Source: Ascaris suum (lineage: Eukaryota > Nematoda > Chromadorea > Rhabditida > Ascarididae). From it: a DNA stretch of 64,000 nucleotides. A program made the position numbers and the translations under genes. Positions 63,598 through 64,000 of the stretch are shown piece after piece (the first letter of the stretch is position 1; each line of letters opens with the position of its first letter). Under the pieces are notes generated by a model. The model searched no databases. It saw only the letters and a program-made list of their open reading frames with translations, and was not told where the DNA came from. The DNA lies in assembly GCA_013433145.1 (NCBI GenBank), contig CM024187.1, positions 8,707,326 through 8,771,325 of the forward strand, read 5' to 3'.

Positions 63598-63781
63598 TTA
63601 CCAGCCAGGTGGCATCTCATAATTGTGGTCGTTGATCACGTTGTTTTGACACGCCTTCTTCATATCTTCGAAGAATTTTGTGATGCCATTTGCAAAGTAG
63701 CTCTCCTTGAAGAAAGTTGGCAATCCGATAAGAAAGGCGCTCATTTGCATAATCGCCGTCACATCAACACCAACATTCTCA
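63598..63781 (-). CDS. terminal exon of a gene entering from the right edge, unknown protein
   Basis: On the minus strand the acceptor CTAATTGTTGCAG is followed by one base and 60 codons to a TAA at 63598. The translation reads ENVGVDVTAIMQMSAFLIGL, PTFFKESYFANGITKFFEDM and ends HNYEMPPGW. It has a hydrophobic helix followed by an amphipathic helix and a polar tail, without any low-complexity bias. The other two frames are short. Codon composition and a clean acceptor make this one of the more convincing single exons in the window. The preceding exon lies beyond 64000 or in the poorly resolved 63.8-64.0 kb stretch. The family is not recognised. Confidence 0.45.
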
Positions 63782-64000
63782 CTGCAACAATTAGGCATCA
63801 ATAAATGAAAATTCTTTGATAAATCACAATAATGAAAATGTGCGAAAGCCGCAGTGCTACATGAGTTCTTGTTCAAAAATCAGTGGAACCTCAACTGGGG
63901 ATTGTTTTAGCACAAACTTTGGAAATAATTCAGTAAAACTTCTAGCAGTTTCTGTCTGGTTTGCAATTACCTACAATCGTTTTTTCCCTGAAGTTTTTTT

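Noticed and set aside
1..64000. CRISPR arrays, bacterial operons, integrons or phage-like modules
   Set aside because: There are no regularly spaced repeats, no compact same-strand gene runs and no ribosome-binding-site pattern; the DNA reads as intron-containing nematode sequence.

Overview
The window looks like nuclear DNA from a nematode, most likely a strongylid such as a hookworm. It is AT-rich (estimated by eye at about 60 %) and gene-poor. The convincing coding pieces are short exons (about 60-400 bp) between long introns. Their splice acceptors are the T-rich TTTCAG/TTTTAG type usual in nematodes, and an RTE-type retrotransposon is present. I see no operons of prokaryotic type, no rRNA, no convincing tRNA, no spliced-leader gene and no CRISPR array. 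All gene structures were read by eye from splice signals, frame and protein character, so coordinates are exon-level and most confidences are low. About one chance open frame of 150 codons is expected in 64 kb of this composition, so length alone was not accepted as evidence.

Left part (1-24 kb): a possible terminal exon sits at the left edge and a possible minus-strand exon at 3.3 kb. A chain of phase-compatible plus-strand exons runs from 6.2 to 8.7 kb, with another exon at 10.1 kb. Minus-strand candidates lie at 10.7-10.9 kb and 16.2-16.5 kb. A broken MULE-like DNA transposon lies at 17.3-18.6 kb, next to a degenerate minisatellite. A single transmembrane exon lies at 23.3 kb.

Middle (24-50 kb): mostly unassigned sequence with isolated exon candidates at 28.5, 29.6 and 38.5 kb and several small duplications. 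The clearest item is a minus-strand multi-pass membrane protein exon at 41.6-42.05 kb, with possible upstream exons at 42.9 and 43.5 kb. A minus-strand zinc-finger-like exon lies at 44.7 kb. A two-exon gene for a small secreted cysteine-containing peptide lies at 45.8-46.2 kb.

Right part (50-64 kb): a plus-strand two-exon gene end lies at 50.4-50.9 kb. Next come two unrelated decayed non-LTR retrotransposons in the same orientation (52.2-53.6 and 53.9-56.3 kb). The best-supported host gene follows: four plus-strand exons at 58.5-61.5 kb, all joined by phase-0 introns, encoding a protein of about 280 residues with two membrane segments. A possible small single-pass membrane protein gene is nested in its last intron. 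A minus-strand gene enters from beyond the right edge and ends at 63.6 kb.

No pathway links these genes. The window does not contain a system that I can show to be new. The items most worth checking are the nested micro-gene at 60.4 kb, the secreted peptide at 46 kb and the two-frame exon at 29.6 kb.
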